DNA of 64,000 bases from Gallaecimonas sp. GXIMD4217 (GTDB lineage Bacteria > Pseudomonadota > Gammaproteobacteria > Enterobacterales > Gallaecimonadaceae): NCBI RefSeq assembly GCF_038087665.1, contig NZ_CP149925.1, positions 3,038,870-3,102,869 of the forward strand, given 5' to 3'. The notes under the pieces were generated by a model, which searched no databases, was not told the DNA's origin, and saw nothing but the letters and a program-made list of their open reading frames with translations. Positions 63,226 to 64,000 of the stretch are shown piece by piece (positions within the stretch are counted from its first letter, which is position 1; every line of letters begins with the position of its first letter). A program made the translations under genes and the position numbers.

Positions 63226-63630
63226 TCACTGCAGGGTGGGTAGCGGCGTCACCGGCACCAGGATCAGATCCAGCTCCTGCTCGAGCTGGCGCGGATCCAC
63301 CCCGTAACGGCTGTCATTGATGTAAAGCAGCTGACCGCCGCTGGCCACCACCCGGGCGCTCACCGCGTACTGGCGATGGGCCTCGAAGGCATCCTGGGGC
63401 AGGGTGAAGCGGTAGGCGACCGGCCAGGGCCTGTTGGCATCCAGCTCCAGGCGCGACAGGGTTCGCGACGGGGCATCGGCCAGGCTGACGTCTTCCAGGC
63501 TGACGATGACCAGGGCCCCCTCGGGCAACGGCGAGGCGCCGTCCAGCTGCAGCTTTCCTTGGATCTGGTGGGGTTGGGGACTGCAGGCGGCCGCCAGCAG
63601 GGCAAGCAGGGCCAAAAGCCGGGTCTTCAT
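63226..63630 (-). CDS. YbaY-like lipoprotein
   Basis: A 134-residue lipoprotein (MKTRLLALLALLAAAC, lipidated Cys16) with a beta-sandwich pattern (GKLQLDGASPLPEGALVIVSLEDVSLADAPSRTLSRLEL, then VSARVVASGGQLLYINDSRYGV). This resembles the YbaY/YscW-type family, several of which are outer-membrane-facing lipoproteins or chaperones. The function is unknown. Confidence 0.75.
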   Translation of the reverse strand: MKTRLLALLALLAAACSPQPHQIQGKLQLDGASPLPEGALVIVSLEDVSLADAPSRTLSRLELDANRPWPVAYRFTLPQDAFEAHRQYAVSARVVASGGQLLYINDSRYGVDPRQLEQELDLILVPVTPLPTLQ

Positions 63631-63693
63631 AAAGGCATCTCCAGGCAGGAAAAAGGCCCAGCCTAAGGCTCCGGGCCAAACGCCGACTGAACC

Positions 63694-64000
63694 CTAACGC
63701 TTGTTTTCCACCTCCCGACGGCAGCGATTGATGGCGTTTTCCATGCTCATCCGCCCGGCCAGCTTGCATTCGAACAGCAGTCGCCTGTCCTTGTAGATGG
63801 GTTTGTTGGTGGTACCTGTGATGAAGAATATCAGGTGATGGGCCCGGCCTTGAAAGGCGGCCACCTGGGAAATGACCACCACGTCGTCGGTCCAGCTGAG
63901 CTGGGTCTTGCCCACGAAAGGCTCCTGGTAGCGGGCCCCCGGGGCATTGAGCCGCTTGGGATCCCGCCAGCGCCACAGGTCGATCAGGAAGCTCTCCTCG
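63694..64000 (-). CDS. Unidentified protein, cut by the right edge
   Basis: The C-terminal part of a gene continues off the window. About 101 residues are visible, including SFLIDLWRWRDPKRLNAPG, VVVISQVAAFQGRAHHLIFFI and KPIYKDRRLLFECKLAGRM, ending ENAINRCRREVENKR. The frame is open to the last base. No family is evident. It is transcribed toward the YbaY-like lipoprotein, 63 bases away. Confidence 0.6.
   Translation of the reverse strand, partial: EESFLIDLWRWRDPKRLNAPGARYQEPFVGKTQLSWTDDVVVISQVAAFQGRAHHLIFFITGTTNKPIYKDRRLLFECKLAGRMSMENAINRCRREVENKR

Overview
This 64-kb window is a chromosomal segment of a GC-rich gammaproteobacterium. The core gene orders are those of Enterobacterales, Shewanella and related lineages: rpoH-ftsX-ftsE-ftsY/rsmD, ubiE-ubiJ-ubiB-tatABC-tatD, gppA-rhlB/trxA-rho and ubiD-fre. 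Protein content and base composition would fit a marine genus such as Gallaecimonas or a relative, but that placement is an inference from gene order and style. No rRNA, tRNA, CRISPR array, insertion sequence, integrase or prophage gene was seen.

Layout. 1-5.2 kb: a convergent gene tail, then rpoH and the ftsY-ftsE-ftsX operon on the minus strand; rsmD and a DUF1145 gene diverge from ftsY. FtsY carries a 14-copy, 10-residue repeat. 5.2-12.3 kb: small housekeeping and hypothetical genes (MarC, DUF416, YeaQ-like, HIT), a TonB-dependent receptor, a MASE2 protein with a broken GGDEF motif, and a cysteine-less thioredoxin-fold protein. 12.6-23.4 kb: a secreted DUF6351 hydrolase, a DPP III-type lipoprotein peptidase, a LysR regulator divergent from an EmrAB-type efflux pair, a TetR regulator behind two palindromes, and a DUF885 lipoprotein peptidase. 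23.4-28.7 kb: a minus-strand envelope cluster with a zinc-ribbon membrane protein, a six-cysteine secreted protein, a DsbG-like CxxC protein, an anchored helical protein, a GDSL lipase and a ClsC-type phospholipase D protein. 28.8-35.7 kb: SulP transporter, large lipoprotein, FAH-family hydrolase, a TIGR02647-type protein and oligopeptidase B.

35.8-43.4 kb is a complete nitrous oxide reductase cluster, nosR-nosZ-nosD-nosF-nosY-nosL, read on the minus strand from a promoter with a near-consensus FNR/DNR box. NosZ has a twin-arginine signal (clade I type). The ubi-tat operon lies directly upstream in divergent orientation, so the Tat machinery NosZ needs is encoded next door. 43.6-50.2 kb: ubiE-ubiJ-ubiB (ubiquinone), tatABC, a small secreted protein, tatD and hemB. 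50.2-53.5 kb: a hairpin-rich intergenic region, an XRE-type regulator divergent from a secreted DUF4124-like protein, a lone pilU and a hypothetical gene. 53.5-58.3 kb: gppA and rhlB on minus, trxA and rho on plus. 58.3-64 kb: a two-gene unit (helical exported protein plus M14 carboxypeptidase with a GlyGly-CTERM tail), ubiD, fre, a YbaY-like lipoprotein and a gene cut by the window edge.

Most of the window is conserved housekeeping DNA. The less ordinary material is the FtsY repeat, the cysteine/thiol envelope cluster, the GlyGly-CTERM carboxypeptidase unit, the hairpin cluster after hemB, the TGCCAA-motif intergenic region and several well-formed operator palindromes. I found no clear evidence for a wholly new multi-gene system; the thiol envelope cluster and the carboxypeptidase unit are the best candidates.
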